Below are positions 1 through 6,057 of a DNA stretch of 6,174 bases, in pieces. The stretch spans positions 1 to 6,174 of the forward strand of contig JALOPO010000158.1 of assembly GCA_025453855.1 (NCBI GenBank), written 5' to 3'. This DNA comes from Gemmatimonadaceae bacterium (GTDB lineage: Bacteria > Gemmatimonadota > Gemmatimonadetes > Gemmatimonadales > Gemmatimonadaceae). The number at the start of each line of letters is the position of its first letter. The first letter of the stretch is position 1. The translations under genes were made by a program, and so were the position numbers. The notes beneath the pieces were generated by a model. That model was not told the origin of the DNA and searched no databases. It saw only the letters and a list, made by a program, of their open reading frames with translations.

Positions 1-528
1 CGCGACTTCACGACGCGCGACGGGCACCGCGTGATGGTCGTCGGCCTGACCGCGCTGCAGTGGACGACGCTCGTGCGCGCGACCGCGATCGAGGGCGAGA
101 TCACCGCGCTCGGCACGCGCCTCGGCCTCGACCTGCGCGACGAGGGCGATCGCTTTCGTGCGCGGCACGCGATCGCGGCGCTGCTCGTGCCGTGGTTCGC
201 GAGCCGCACCCTGGCCGAGGTGCGCGAGGCGCTCGATGCGGCGCGCGTGACGTGGGGGGCGTACCGCACGCTGCGCGAGGCGCTCACGCACGATCCCGAC
301 CTCTCGACGGCGAACCCGATGCTGGCGCGCATCGAGCAGCCCGGCATCGGCTCGCTGCTGGCGGCGGGGTCGCCGGTCGACTTCGGCGCCTTCCCGCAGC
401 ACGCCGCGTCGCCCGCGCCGCGACTCGGCGAGCACACGCACGAGATCCTCGCCGGCATCCTCGGACTCTCGGACGGCGAGATCGGGCGGCTCCACGATGC
501 ACGCGTCGTGGCGTCGGCGCGGGCATGA
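1..528 (+). CDS. mct: Mesaconyl-CoA C1-C4 CoA transferase (2-methylfumaryl-CoA isomerase), C-terminal part, 5' end outside window
   Basis: The frame is open from base 1 and ends at TGA 526-528, giving the last 175 residues of a protein whose family is about 400 residues long. It resembles the C-terminal part of family III (CaiB/Frc-type) CoA-transferases: an opening RDFTTRDGHRVMVV strand, an LGLDLRDEGDRFRAR segment, a WFASRTLAEVREAL helix, an ANPMLARIEQPGIG segment, and a closing LGEHTHEILAGILGLSDGEI that is typical of the family. The catalytic Asp lies in the missing N-terminal part. The subfamily call rests on recalled similarity to Chloroflexus Mct and on the mcl and mch genes directly downstream. 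Mct moves CoA within mesaconyl-CoA from the C1 to the C4 carboxyl, a cytoplasmic step of the 3-hydroxypropionate bi-cycle. A different family III transferase (formyl-CoA, succinyl-CoA:malate) is possible but less likely in this context. Confidence 0.8.
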   Translation, partial: RDFTTRDGHRVMVVGLTALQWTTLVRATAIEGEITALGTRLGLDLRDEGDRFRARHAIAALLVPWFASRTLAEVREALDAARVTWGAYRTLREALTHDPDLSTANPMLARIEQPGIGSLLAAGSPVDFGAFPQHAASPAPRLGEHTHEILAGILGLSDGEIGRLHDARVVASARA

Positions 529-551
529 GCGCGTGCCGTGAACGCCCCGGC

Positions 552-593
552 CGCGAAGCACGCGGAGCCTACGCGATGGAAGCGCGAAGCACG
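552..593. repeat. 11-nt direct repeat, possible regulator-binding site
   Basis: CGCGAAGCACG occurs exactly at 552-562 and again at 583-593. The copies are 31 nt apart start to start, close to three helical turns, which would put both on the same DNA face. This would suit tandem sites for a regulator of mcl, but chance recurrence in GC-rich DNA cannot be excluded. Confidence 0.3.
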
Positions 594-609
594 GCGTCAG
601 GCATGAAGG

Positions 610-628
610 GATGCGGCGCCGCCGCATC
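610..628 (+). promoter_or_regulatory. Perfect GC-rich hairpin in the mcl leader
   Basis: GATGCGGC (610-617) and GCCGCATC (621-628) form an 8-bp perfect stem with a 3-nt GCC loop. No T-run follows. GCCGCC at 618-623 could instead pair with GGCGGC at 638-643, so two exclusive folds are possible in the leader. It may serve mRNA stability or attenuation between mct and mcl. No function is shown. Confidence 0.35.
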
Positions 629-731
629 GCCGCGCGTGGCGGCAGATCGAACGGAGCGCGCGGGCCATCGTTCCACCGTCGCATCCCCCGCGTTCATCGC
701 GGTACGCAGTTCCGACACACGTCACCACACC

Positions 732-735
732 GGAG
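732..735 (+). promoter_or_regulatory. Shine-Dalgarno sequence for mcl
   Basis: GGAG lies 10 nt before the ATG at 746. It supports this start rather than the in-frame upstream start at 611. The protein from 746 also begins with the MKLPRNFHKPLAIG N-terminus expected of Mcl. Confidence 0.65.
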
Positions 736-745
736 ACCAGGCGTC

Positions 746-1661
746 ATGAAGCTCCCCCGCAACTTCCACAAGCCGCTCGCGATCGGCGCGCCGGCGCCGC
801 TGCACGAGCGGCCGGTGCGGGCCGAGCGCGTGATCCACTTCTTCCCGCCGCACATCGAGAAGATCCGGGCAAGGCTGCCGGAGACGGCGCGCGAGGCCGA
901 CGTGCTGTGCGGGAACCTGGAGGACGCGATCCCGGTGGAGCACAAGGCGGCGGCGCGCGCCGGCTTCATCGAGGCGGTGCGCGCGGGGGCGACGGGCGAC
1001 GCGGGCGTCTGGGTGCGCGTGAACGCGCTCGCGAGTCCGTGGGTGCTCGACGACCTGGCGGAGATCGTGGGCGCCGTCGGCGACCGGCTCGACGTGGTTG
1101 ATGAACGTGGAGCGGATCGCGGGGGCGAGCCCGCGGATGCACGGCATGTCGCTTGGACCGGCGGACCTGGCCGCGTCGCGCGGGATGAAGACGACGCGCG
1201 TGGGCGGCGGCCATCCCGGCTACGGCGTGCTCGCCGACCCGGTGGACGGCGTGGCCACCCGCGCCTTCGCGCAGCAGGACCTCTGGCACTACACCGTGGC
1301 GCGCATGGTCGACGCCTGCCAGAGCCATGGGCTCGGCGCCTTCTACGGCCCGTTCGGGGACCTGAAGGACGAGGCGGCATGCGAGGCGCAGTTCCGCAAC
1401 GCCTTCCTGATGGGGTGCACCGGCGCCTGGTCGCTGGCGCCGAACCAGATCCCGATCGCGAAGCGGGTCTTCAGCCCGCCGGTGGACGAGGTGCGCTTCG
1501 CGCTGCGCATCCTGGCGGCCATGCCCGAGGGGAGCGGGGTGGCGATGCTCGACGGCAAGATGCAGGACGACGCGACGTGGAAGCAGGCGAAGGTGATGGT
1601 CGACCTTGCGAAGCTGCTCGCGACCCGCGACCCTGCCCTCGCTGTCGCCTACGGCCTCTGA
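746..1661 (+). pseudogene. mcl: L-malyl-CoA/beta-methylmalyl-CoA lyase (HpcH/HpaI/CitE family), broken by internal deletion and frameshift
   Basis: In the 3-hydroxypropionate bi-cycle Mcl joins propionyl-CoA to glyoxylate and cleaves malyl-CoA and citramalyl-CoA. Two pieces in different frames make up the gene. Codons 746-1099 give 118 residues, from MKLPRNFHKPLAIGAP through LCGNLEDAIP and WVRVNALASPWVLDD to GDRLDVV. The second piece, 1101-1658 with TGA at 1659-1661, starts MNVERIAGASPRMHG and continues SLGPADLAASRGMKTTRVGG, FYGPFGDLKDEAACEAQFRNAF and GAWSLAPNQIPIAKRVFSP to the C-terminal AYGL. Both match Mcl of Chloroflexus and Rhodobacter closely from memory. The pieces total about 304 residues against about 350 for the family, so roughly 44 codons are missing at the junction. 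The missing block should run from a MIPKVEG strand to LLETAQG, whose Glu binds Mg2+. The Arg of VRVN and the Asp of LGPADL remain. As written it cannot make active enzyme; an assembly error is the main alternative. Confidence 0.88.
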
Positions 1662-1678
1662 ACCCCGCGCTCCCCCGC

Positions 1679-2734
1679 ATGCCCGCCCACACCGACGCCG
1701 GTCGATTCTTCGAGGACTTCCAGCCCGGCGAGACGCTCGTCCACGCCGTCCCCCGCACCGTCACCGAGGGTGACGCCTCGCTCTACCTCGCCCTCTACGG
1801 CGTGCGCTCGGCGGTGACGAGCAGCACGCCGTTCGCGCAGTCGCTCGGGCTGCAGCGGGCGCCGATCGACCCGATGCTCGTCTTCCACCTCGTCTTCGGC
1901 AAGACGGTGGCCGACATCTCGCTGAACGCGATCGCGAACCTCGGCTACGCCGAGTGCCGGTGGGGCGCCCCGGTCTATCCCGGCGACACGCTGACGACGA
2001 CGTCGGAGGTGCTCGGCGTGAAGGAGAACCGCGATGCGCAGACGGGGGTGGTCTACGTGCGCTCGACGGGGATGAACCAGTTCGGCGACAAGGTGCTGCA
2101 GTACGCGCGCTGGGTGATGGTGCGCAAGCGCAACCCGAAGTCGCCCGCCCCGCGCCCGGTGGTGCCGACGCTCGCCGATCACGTGCCGGTGAGCGGGCTG
2201 GTGGTCCCGTGGCGCGGCGACCGCACCGGCTACGACGACGCGCTCGCCGGGAGCACGCACCGCTGGGACGACTACCGGCAGGGCGACAGGATCGACCACG
2301 TGGACGGCATGACGATCGAGGAGGCCGACCACATGCTGGCGACGCGCCTCTACCAGAACACGGCCAAGGTGCACTTCAACGCGATGGCCGAGCGGGCGGG
2401 GCGCTTCGGGCGGCGGATCGTCTACGGCGGGCACGTGATCTCGCTGGCGCGGCACCTGTCGTTCAACGGCCTCGCGAACGCGCTCGGGCCCGTGGCGATC
2501 CACGGCGGCCGGCACGTGGCGCCGTGCTTCGCGGGCGACACGGTGCACGCCTGGAGCGAGGTGCTGGAAGCGACGCCGCTCCCCGGCCGCGACGACCTCG
2601 GCGTGCTCCGCCTGCGCACCGTCGCCACGCGCGATCGCACCTGCGGCGACTTTCCGTTCAAGGGCGACGATGGCGCGTACGACCCGTCGGTAGTCCTCGA
2701 TCTCGACTACTCGGTGGCGATGGTGCGGCGCTGA
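1679..2734 (+). CDS. mch: Mesaconyl-CoA hydratase (2-methylfumaryl-CoA hydratase), double-hotdog MaoC-like
   Basis: This 351-residue protein interconverts beta-methylmalyl-CoA and mesaconyl-C1-CoA in the cytoplasm. The N-terminal hotdog half (about residues 8-155) carries GRFFEDFQPGETLVHAVPRT, FHLVFGKTVADISLNAIANLG (broken here at L69/V72: FHLVFGKTV, DISLNAIANLGYAE), and VYPGDTL, and ends in YARWVMVRKR. The C-terminal half (about 195-345) has YRQGDRIDHVDGMTIEEADH, and then NTAKVHFN at 227-234. His232 there takes the place of the His in the DxNPxH motif of R-hydratases. VYGGHVISLA and CFAGDTVHAW follow. The length fits the family. ATG 1679 is 17 nt after the mcl stop and has no clear Shine-Dalgarno, so translation may depend on coupling to mcl. 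In the 3-hydroxypropionate bi-cycle Mch follows Mcl and precedes Mct; it also serves the ethylmalonyl-CoA pathway. A generic MaoC hydratase is unlikely given the motifs and neighbours. Confidence 0.9.
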   Translation: MPAHTDAGRFFEDFQPGETLVHAVPRTVTEGDASLYLALYGVRSAVTSSTPFAQSLGLQRAPIDPMLVFHLVFGKTVADISLNAIANLGYAECRWGAPVYPGDTLTTTSEVLGVKENRDAQTGVVYVRSTGMNQFGDKVLQYARWVMVRKRNPKSPAPRPVVPTLADHVPVSGLVVPWRGDRTGYDDALAGSTHRWDDYRQGDRIDHVDGMTIEEADHMLATRLYQNTAKVHFNAMAERAGRFGRRIVYGGHVISLARHLSFNGLANALGPVAIHGGRHVAPCFAGDTVHAWSEVLEATPLPGRDDLGVLRLRTVATRDRTCGDFPFKGDDGAYDPSVVLDLDYSVAMVRR

Positions 2735-2758
2735 GGGCTCCGAGCGCGTGGTGGGGGC

Positions 2759-2902
2759 GGAGCGAAACAACGAAACGCAAAGGCCGCAAAGACACCAGAA
2801 AGAAATGGACAGGCTGAACGACGAACCGGACGACGGGAGCACCCACCCGACCTGTTCTCCTTTCTGTTGCCTTCGCGCCCTTCGCGTTTCGCTGTTCGCT
2901 CC
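2759..2902. repeat. Large imperfect inverted repeat between convergent genes; possible bidirectional terminator or dispersed intergenic repeat
   Basis: The left arm is 2759-2813 and the right arm 2851-2902, separated by 37 nt (2814-2850). Aligned by eye, about 44 of 55 columns match, with one 1-nt and one 2-nt gap. The outer ends (GGAGCGAA at 2759 with TTCGCTCC ending at 2902) pair perfectly, as do the blocks CGAAACGC and CAGAAAG with their partners. Each arm contains adjacent 9-nt units: GCAAAGGCC/GCAAAGACA at 2777-2794 and CTTCGCGCC/CTTCGCGTT at 2871-2888. The arms are purine-rich (left) and pyrimidine-rich (right), and less GC-rich than the flanking genes. No reading frame inside resembles a protein. 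Lying between the 3' ends of mch and hslU, it would form a long hairpin at the end of both transcripts. Confidence 0.75.
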
Positions 2903-2958
2903 ACAACCTGCCCCCCGCACCGATGCCGGAACGCGCTCGGACGTGGCACGACGGCCCG

Positions 2959-4428
2959 CTAGAGGATGTACCGCCTGAGATCCTCGTCCTCGACGAGCGC
3001 GCCGAGTCGTGAACGGACCATCGCCGCGTCGACGACGTGGGCGGTGCCGGCGCCGTCGGGGAGGTCGTAGAGGAGCGACTCGAGGAGGGTGGTGAGGACG
3101 GTGTGCAGCCGGCGCGCGCCGATGTTCTCCATCTTCTGGTTGGCACGCGCAGCCACCGTCGCCAGCTCGGCGATGCCGTCGGGGGCGAAGGTGAGCGTGC
3201 TCCCCTCGGCGGCCACGAGGGCGGCGTACTGGCGCGTCAGGGCGGCGTCGGGCTCGGTCATGATGCGCACGAAGTCCGACTCGGTGAGCGGCTGCAGCTC
3301 GACACGGATCGGGAAGCGCCCCTGCAGCTCCGGAATGAGGTCGCTCGGCTTGGCGACGTGGAACGCCCCGGCGGCGATGAAGAGCACCTTGTCGGTGCGC
3401 AGCATGCCGTACTTGGTGCTCACCGTGCTCCCCTCGACGATCGGGAGGAGGTCGCGCTGCACCCCCTCGCGGCTCACGTCCGGGCCGGAGCCCTGCGCGC
3501 GCTGGCCGGCGATCTTGTCGATCTCGTCGAGAAAGACGATCCCCGTCTCCTCGGCGCGCTCGATCGCCTCGGCCACCAGGTCGTCGCGATCGAGAAGGCG
3601 GTCGTACTCCTGCTCGAGGAGCGTGCGGCGCGCCTCGGCCACGGTCATGCTGCGTCGCCTGGTACGCTTCGGGAGCATGTCCTGGAGCGCCTGCTGGAAC
3701 TGCTCCATCCCGTCCGGTGCCCCCTGCGGCGTGACCATGCCGAGCATCGGCGCCATCGTCACCGGCATCTCGACGTCGATGCGGCGCTCCTCGAGGGCGC
3801 CGTCGCGGAGCAGCGTGCGCATCTTGTCGCGCGTGCGCTGGTGGCGCTCGCGCTCCGTCTCGTCGGCCTTCACCGGCGCGGCCGGGCCGCTGGCGCCAGC
3901 GATGAAGACGTTGCCGGGCGTCGCGTCACGCCGGGCGCCGTCGGCGGTCGGCGCCTCGCTGCGCGTCGCCGGCTGCGGCTCGGGGAGGAGCGCATCGAGG
4001 AGCCGCTCCTCGACCTTCTCGCGCGCCACCGATTCCAGCTCCTGCTTGCGCTCGTCGCGCACGAGCGTGATGGCGTTCTCGACGAGGTCGCGCACCATGC
4101 TCTCCACGTCGCGCCCGACGTAGCCGACCTCGGTGAACTTGCTCGCCTCGACCTTCACGAACGGCGCCCCCGCGAGCCGCGCGAGGCGACGCGCGATCTC
4201 GGTCTTCCCCGACCCCGTCGGGCCGATGAGGATGATGTTGTTCGGGTTGATCTCGGCGCGCATCGCCTCGGGCGCCTGCTGCCGGCGCCAGCGATTGCGG
4301 AGCGCGATCGCGACGGCGCGCTTGGCGGCGTCCTGCCCGATGATGTGACGATCGAGCTCGGCGACGATGCGGCGCGGCGTGAGCTCGGCGAGGCGCGCGA
4401 GGGCGCGCGTGGTGCGTGGCGACGGCAT
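2959..4428 (-). CDS. hslU: HslU (ClpY), ATPase subunit of the HslVU protease
   Basis: This 489-residue AAA+ unfoldase forms hexamers that feed proteins into HslV in the cytoplasm. After the conserved start LTPRRIVAELDRHIIGQDAA come Walker A GPTGSGKT (69-76), the GYVG pore loop (102-105), Walker B IVFLDE (297-302), the arginine finger in LQGRFPIRVEL (Arg371), sensor 2 GARRLHT, and the C-terminal tail EDLRRYIL that docks into HslV. It is longer than the roughly 443-residue E. coli protein, mainly through an Ala/Pro-rich insert in the intermediate domain (about 149-190). The start ATG at 4428 is chosen because upstream residues in this frame (to 4563) are Ser/Arg/Pro-rich, overlap hslV, and do not resemble HslU. 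The start lies 13 nt after the hslV stop, without an obvious Shine-Dalgarno, so coupling is likely. The stop is TAG (2959-2961). Confidence 0.97.
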   Translation of the reverse strand: MPSPRTTRALARLAELTPRRIVAELDRHIIGQDAAKRAVAIALRNRWRRQQAPEAMRAEINPNNIILIGPTGSGKTEIARRLARLAGAPFVKVEASKFTEVGYVGRDVESMVRDLVENAITLVRDERKQELESVAREKVEERLLDALLPEPQPATRSEAPTADGARRDATPGNVFIAGASGPAAPVKADETERERHQRTRDKMRTLLRDGALEERRIDVEMPVTMAPMLGMVTPQGAPDGMEQFQQALQDMLPKRTRRRSMTVAEARRTLLEQEYDRLLDRDDLVAEAIERAEETGIVFLDEIDKIAGQRAQGSGPDVSREGVQRDLLPIVEGSTVSTKYGMLRTDKVLFIAAGAFHVAKPSDLIPELQGRFPIRVELQPLTESDFVRIMTEPDAALTRQYAALVAAEGSTLTFAPDGIAELATVAARANQKMENIGARRLHTVLTTLLESLLYDLPDGAGTAHVVDAAMVRSRLGALVEDEDLRRYIL

Positions 4429-4441
4429 GGGCGGCGCGCGC

Positions 4442-4990
4442 TCAGCCCGCGGGCTCGAGCACGGTGATGTTGGTGTTGGTGTAGACGCAGATCTCGCCGG
4501 CGATGCGCATGGCGCGCTCGACGATCTCGCGCGGCGGGAGCTCGGTGCTCTGCACGAGGGCACGGGCGGCGGCCATGGCGTACATGCCCCCCGAGCCGAT
4601 CGCGATCACGCCGTCGTCCGGCTCGATCACGTCGCCGGTGCCGCCGACGATGAAGCCGTGGTCGACGTCGCAGGCGATGAGGAGCGCCTCGAGGCGTCGC
4701 AGCACGCGATCGGAGCGCCACTCCTTGGCCAGCTCCACGACCGCCTTGGGGAGGTTGTCGCGGTAGCGCTCGAGCATCGCCTCGAAGCGCTCGAAGAGCG
4801 TGAACGCGTCGGCCGCGGCCCCGGCGAAGCCGGCGAGCACGCGACCGTCACGCAGGCGGCGCACCTTCTGCGCGCCGTTCTTGACCACGGTCTGCCCCAT
4901 GCTCACCTGGCCGTCGCCGCCGATGGCGACGCGCCCGTCGCGGCGCACGGCGAGGATCGTGGTGGCGTGGAAGACGGGAAGGTTCGACAT
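4442..4990 (-). CDS. hslV: HslV (ClpQ), proteolytic subunit of the HslVU protease
   Basis: This 182-residue protein is an N-terminal-nucleophile threonine protease related to proteasome beta subunits. It begins MSNLPVFHATTILAV, so the mature protein should start at Thr10 after removal of a nine-residue propeptide, as in Bacillus ClpQ and unlike E. coli HslV, where only Met precedes the Thr. Conserved segments are GGDGQVSMG, QKVRRL (catalytic Lys at about mature position 33), VLAGFAGAAADAFTLFERFE, ELAKEWRSD, AIGSGGMYAMAAARAL and AGEICVYTNTNI. Translation from ATG 4990 gives the usual family length. The gene starts 35 nt after the xerC stop, with only a weak G-rich stretch (complement of 5002-5005) as a possible ribosome-binding site. 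It is co-directional with hslU directly downstream. Confidence 0.97.
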   Translation of the reverse strand: MSNLPVFHATTILAVRRDGRVAIGGDGQVSMGQTVVKNGAQKVRRLRDGRVLAGFAGAAADAFTLFERFEAMLERYRDNLPKAVVELAKEWRSDRVLRRLEALLIACDVDHGFIVGGTGDVIEPDDGVIAIGSGGMYAMAAARALVQSTELPPREIVERAMRIAGEICVYTNTNITVLEPAG

Positions 4991-5025
4991 GCGCGCTCGT
5001 ACCCCGGAACGTGGGCGGCGGTCGG

Positions 5026-6057
5026 TCAGGCGCGCGGGTGCGCCTTCGCGTACGCCTGCCGCAGCCGCTCGATGCTGGTGTGGGTGTAGATCTGCGTGGT
5101 GCTCACGCTGGCGTGGCCGAGCAGCTCCTGCACCGCGCGCAGCTCGGCGCCGGCGTCGAGGAGGTGCGTGGCGAAGGTGTGGCGGAGCGCGTGCGTGCTC
5201 GCGCCATCGGGTGCGTCGACGAGCGCGAGGAGCCCCGTCATCGCGAGCTGGATCCCGCGCACGCTCAGTCGCTGCCCGCGCGGGTTGAGGAACCAGGCGT
5301 CGCGTGACGCACCCGGCCCGATGCGCCGGAGCAGCTCGTCGCGCCTGGACTCGTAGTTCACGAGCGCGAGCCGCGCCGCCTGCCCGAACGGGATGATGCG
5401 CTCCTTGCGCCCCTTGCCGCGCGCCTTGACGCGCAGGCTCACGAGGTCCACGTCGCCGCGCGAGAGCGCGTGCAGCTCGCCGAGCCGCATCCCCGTGGCG
5501 TAGAAGAGCTCGAGCATGGCGAGGTTGCGCACGTCGACGAAGCGCCCCTCCATGGCGCGCGTCGCCGCGGCCTGCAGGAGCGTGTCCATCGTGCCACGGT
5601 CGAGATGCGCGGGGAGGTGCTTCGGGAGCTTCGGCGAGCGCACCGCTCTCGCCGGATTCGCCGCCACGTGCTCCTCGCGCTGCAGCCAGCGGTAGAAGCC
5701 GCGCACCGCACTCAGCGTGCGCGCGATCGAGCGCCGCTCGAGCCCCGCGCGATTGAGGTGGCCGAGGAAGGCACGGATCACCGCGCGATCGACGGTCGCG
5801 AGCTCCCACGCCGCACCGCGCGCCTGCTGGGCGCAGAAGGCGGTGAAGCGCGCGAGGTCGGCGGTGTACGCCTTCACCGTGTTCGGCGCGAGGTTGCGCT
5901 CCTTGGCCACGTAGGCGAGCCAGTCGGCGACGAGCGCCGGCGGTGCGTCATCAGCAGCATCGGTCGCCGGCGTTGCCTCGCCGGGCGCCGCAGCCCGCGC
6001 GGCGCGCGCGCGCGCACCCGCGCCACCACGGTCGCGCGGGGAGCGCGCCGGTGTCAC
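5026..6057 (-). CDS. xerC: XerC/XerD-type tyrosine recombinase (CodV-like)
   Basis: This 343-residue site-specific recombinase probably resolves chromosome dimers at dif sites near the septum. After a low-complexity Ala/Arg/Pro N-terminus (about residues 1-38) comes the SAM-like core-binding domain (WLAYVAKERNLAPNTVKAY, then RTLSAVRGFYRWL). The catalytic domain has all expected residues: Arg191 in ATGMRLGEL, Lys215 in RGKGRKERI, His289 and Arg292 in HALRHTFATH, His315 in LLGHASVSTT, and nucleophile Tyr324 in QIYTH. GTG 6057 is chosen because it overlaps the trmFO stop by four bases (GTGA), a typical coupled arrangement. GTG 6093 would add 12 Gly/Arg-rich residues. The synteny trmFO-xerC-hslV-hslU points to the housekeeping Xer recombinase rather than a phage or integron integrase. 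Sequence alone does not separate XerC from XerD. Confidence 0.92.
   Translation of the reverse strand: MTPARSPRDRGGAGARARAARAAAPGEATPATDAADDAPPALVADWLAYVAKERNLAPNTVKAYTADLARFTAFCAQQARGAAWELATVDRAVIRAFLGHLNRAGLERRSIARTLSAVRGFYRWLQREEHVAANPARAVRSPKLPKHLPAHLDRGTMDTLLQAAATRAMEGRFVDVRNLAMLELFYATGMRLGELHALSRGDVDLVSLRVKARGKGRKERIIPFGQAARLALVNYESRRDELLRRIGPGASRDAWFLNPRGQRLSVRGIQLAMTGLLALVDAPDGASTHALRHTFATHLLDAGAELRAVQELLGHASVSTTQIYTHTSIERLRQAYAKAHPRA

Larger units (their letters stand above)
529..745 (+). other. Intergenic region between mct and mcl
   Basis: I see no credible gene in these 217 bases. They contain an 11-nt direct repeat (552-562 and 583-593), a perfect 8-bp hairpin (610-628) and a Shine-Dalgarno for mcl (732-735). 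The hairpin is not followed by a T-run, so it is not a classic intrinsic terminator. I could not pick out a convincing -35/-10 promoter pair. The gap is long for a tight operon, so mcl may have its own promoter or a processed leader. Confidence 0.5.

Noticed and set aside
610..628. Hairpin as an intrinsic terminator of mct
   Set aside because: No T-run follows the stem, so I list it only as a possible leader structure.
60..749. A 229-codon plus-strand frame over the end of mct and the gap
   Set aside because: It is Arg/Ala-rich, overlaps the real mct frame and has no recognisable domain.
611..2734. A single 707-codon plus-strand frame taken as a natural lyase-hydratase fusion
   Set aside because: The middle part (about 1100-1678) is out of frame with clearly recognisable Mcl sequence in the next frame. 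The openness is a GC-rich by-product of the mcl frameshift.
1649..2920. A 423-codon minus-strand frame opposite mch
   Set aside because: Its His/Arg/Val-rich composition is typical of an antisense shadow, and the real gene on the plus strand matches Mch throughout.
2748..2978. Short frames across the inverted repeat on either strand
   Set aside because: The coding potential comes from the repeat arms alone. There is no ribosome-binding site and no protein-like composition.
3037..4467. A 476-codon plus-strand frame opposite hslU
   Set aside because: It is rich in Arg, Gly, Leu, Asp and His in the manner of an antisense shadow and lies exactly over an unmistakable HslU. No motif of its own is visible.
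4442..5809. A long N-terminal extension of HslV reaching into xerC
   Set aside because: The upstream residues are Arg/Ala-rich and overlap intact XerC catalytic motifs. HslV starts naturally at ATG 4990.
5026..6057. Tyrosine recombinase as the integrase of a mobile element
   Set aside because: It sits in the conserved trmFO-xerC-hslV-hslU order with coupled spacing, and there are no att-like repeats or phage genes nearby.
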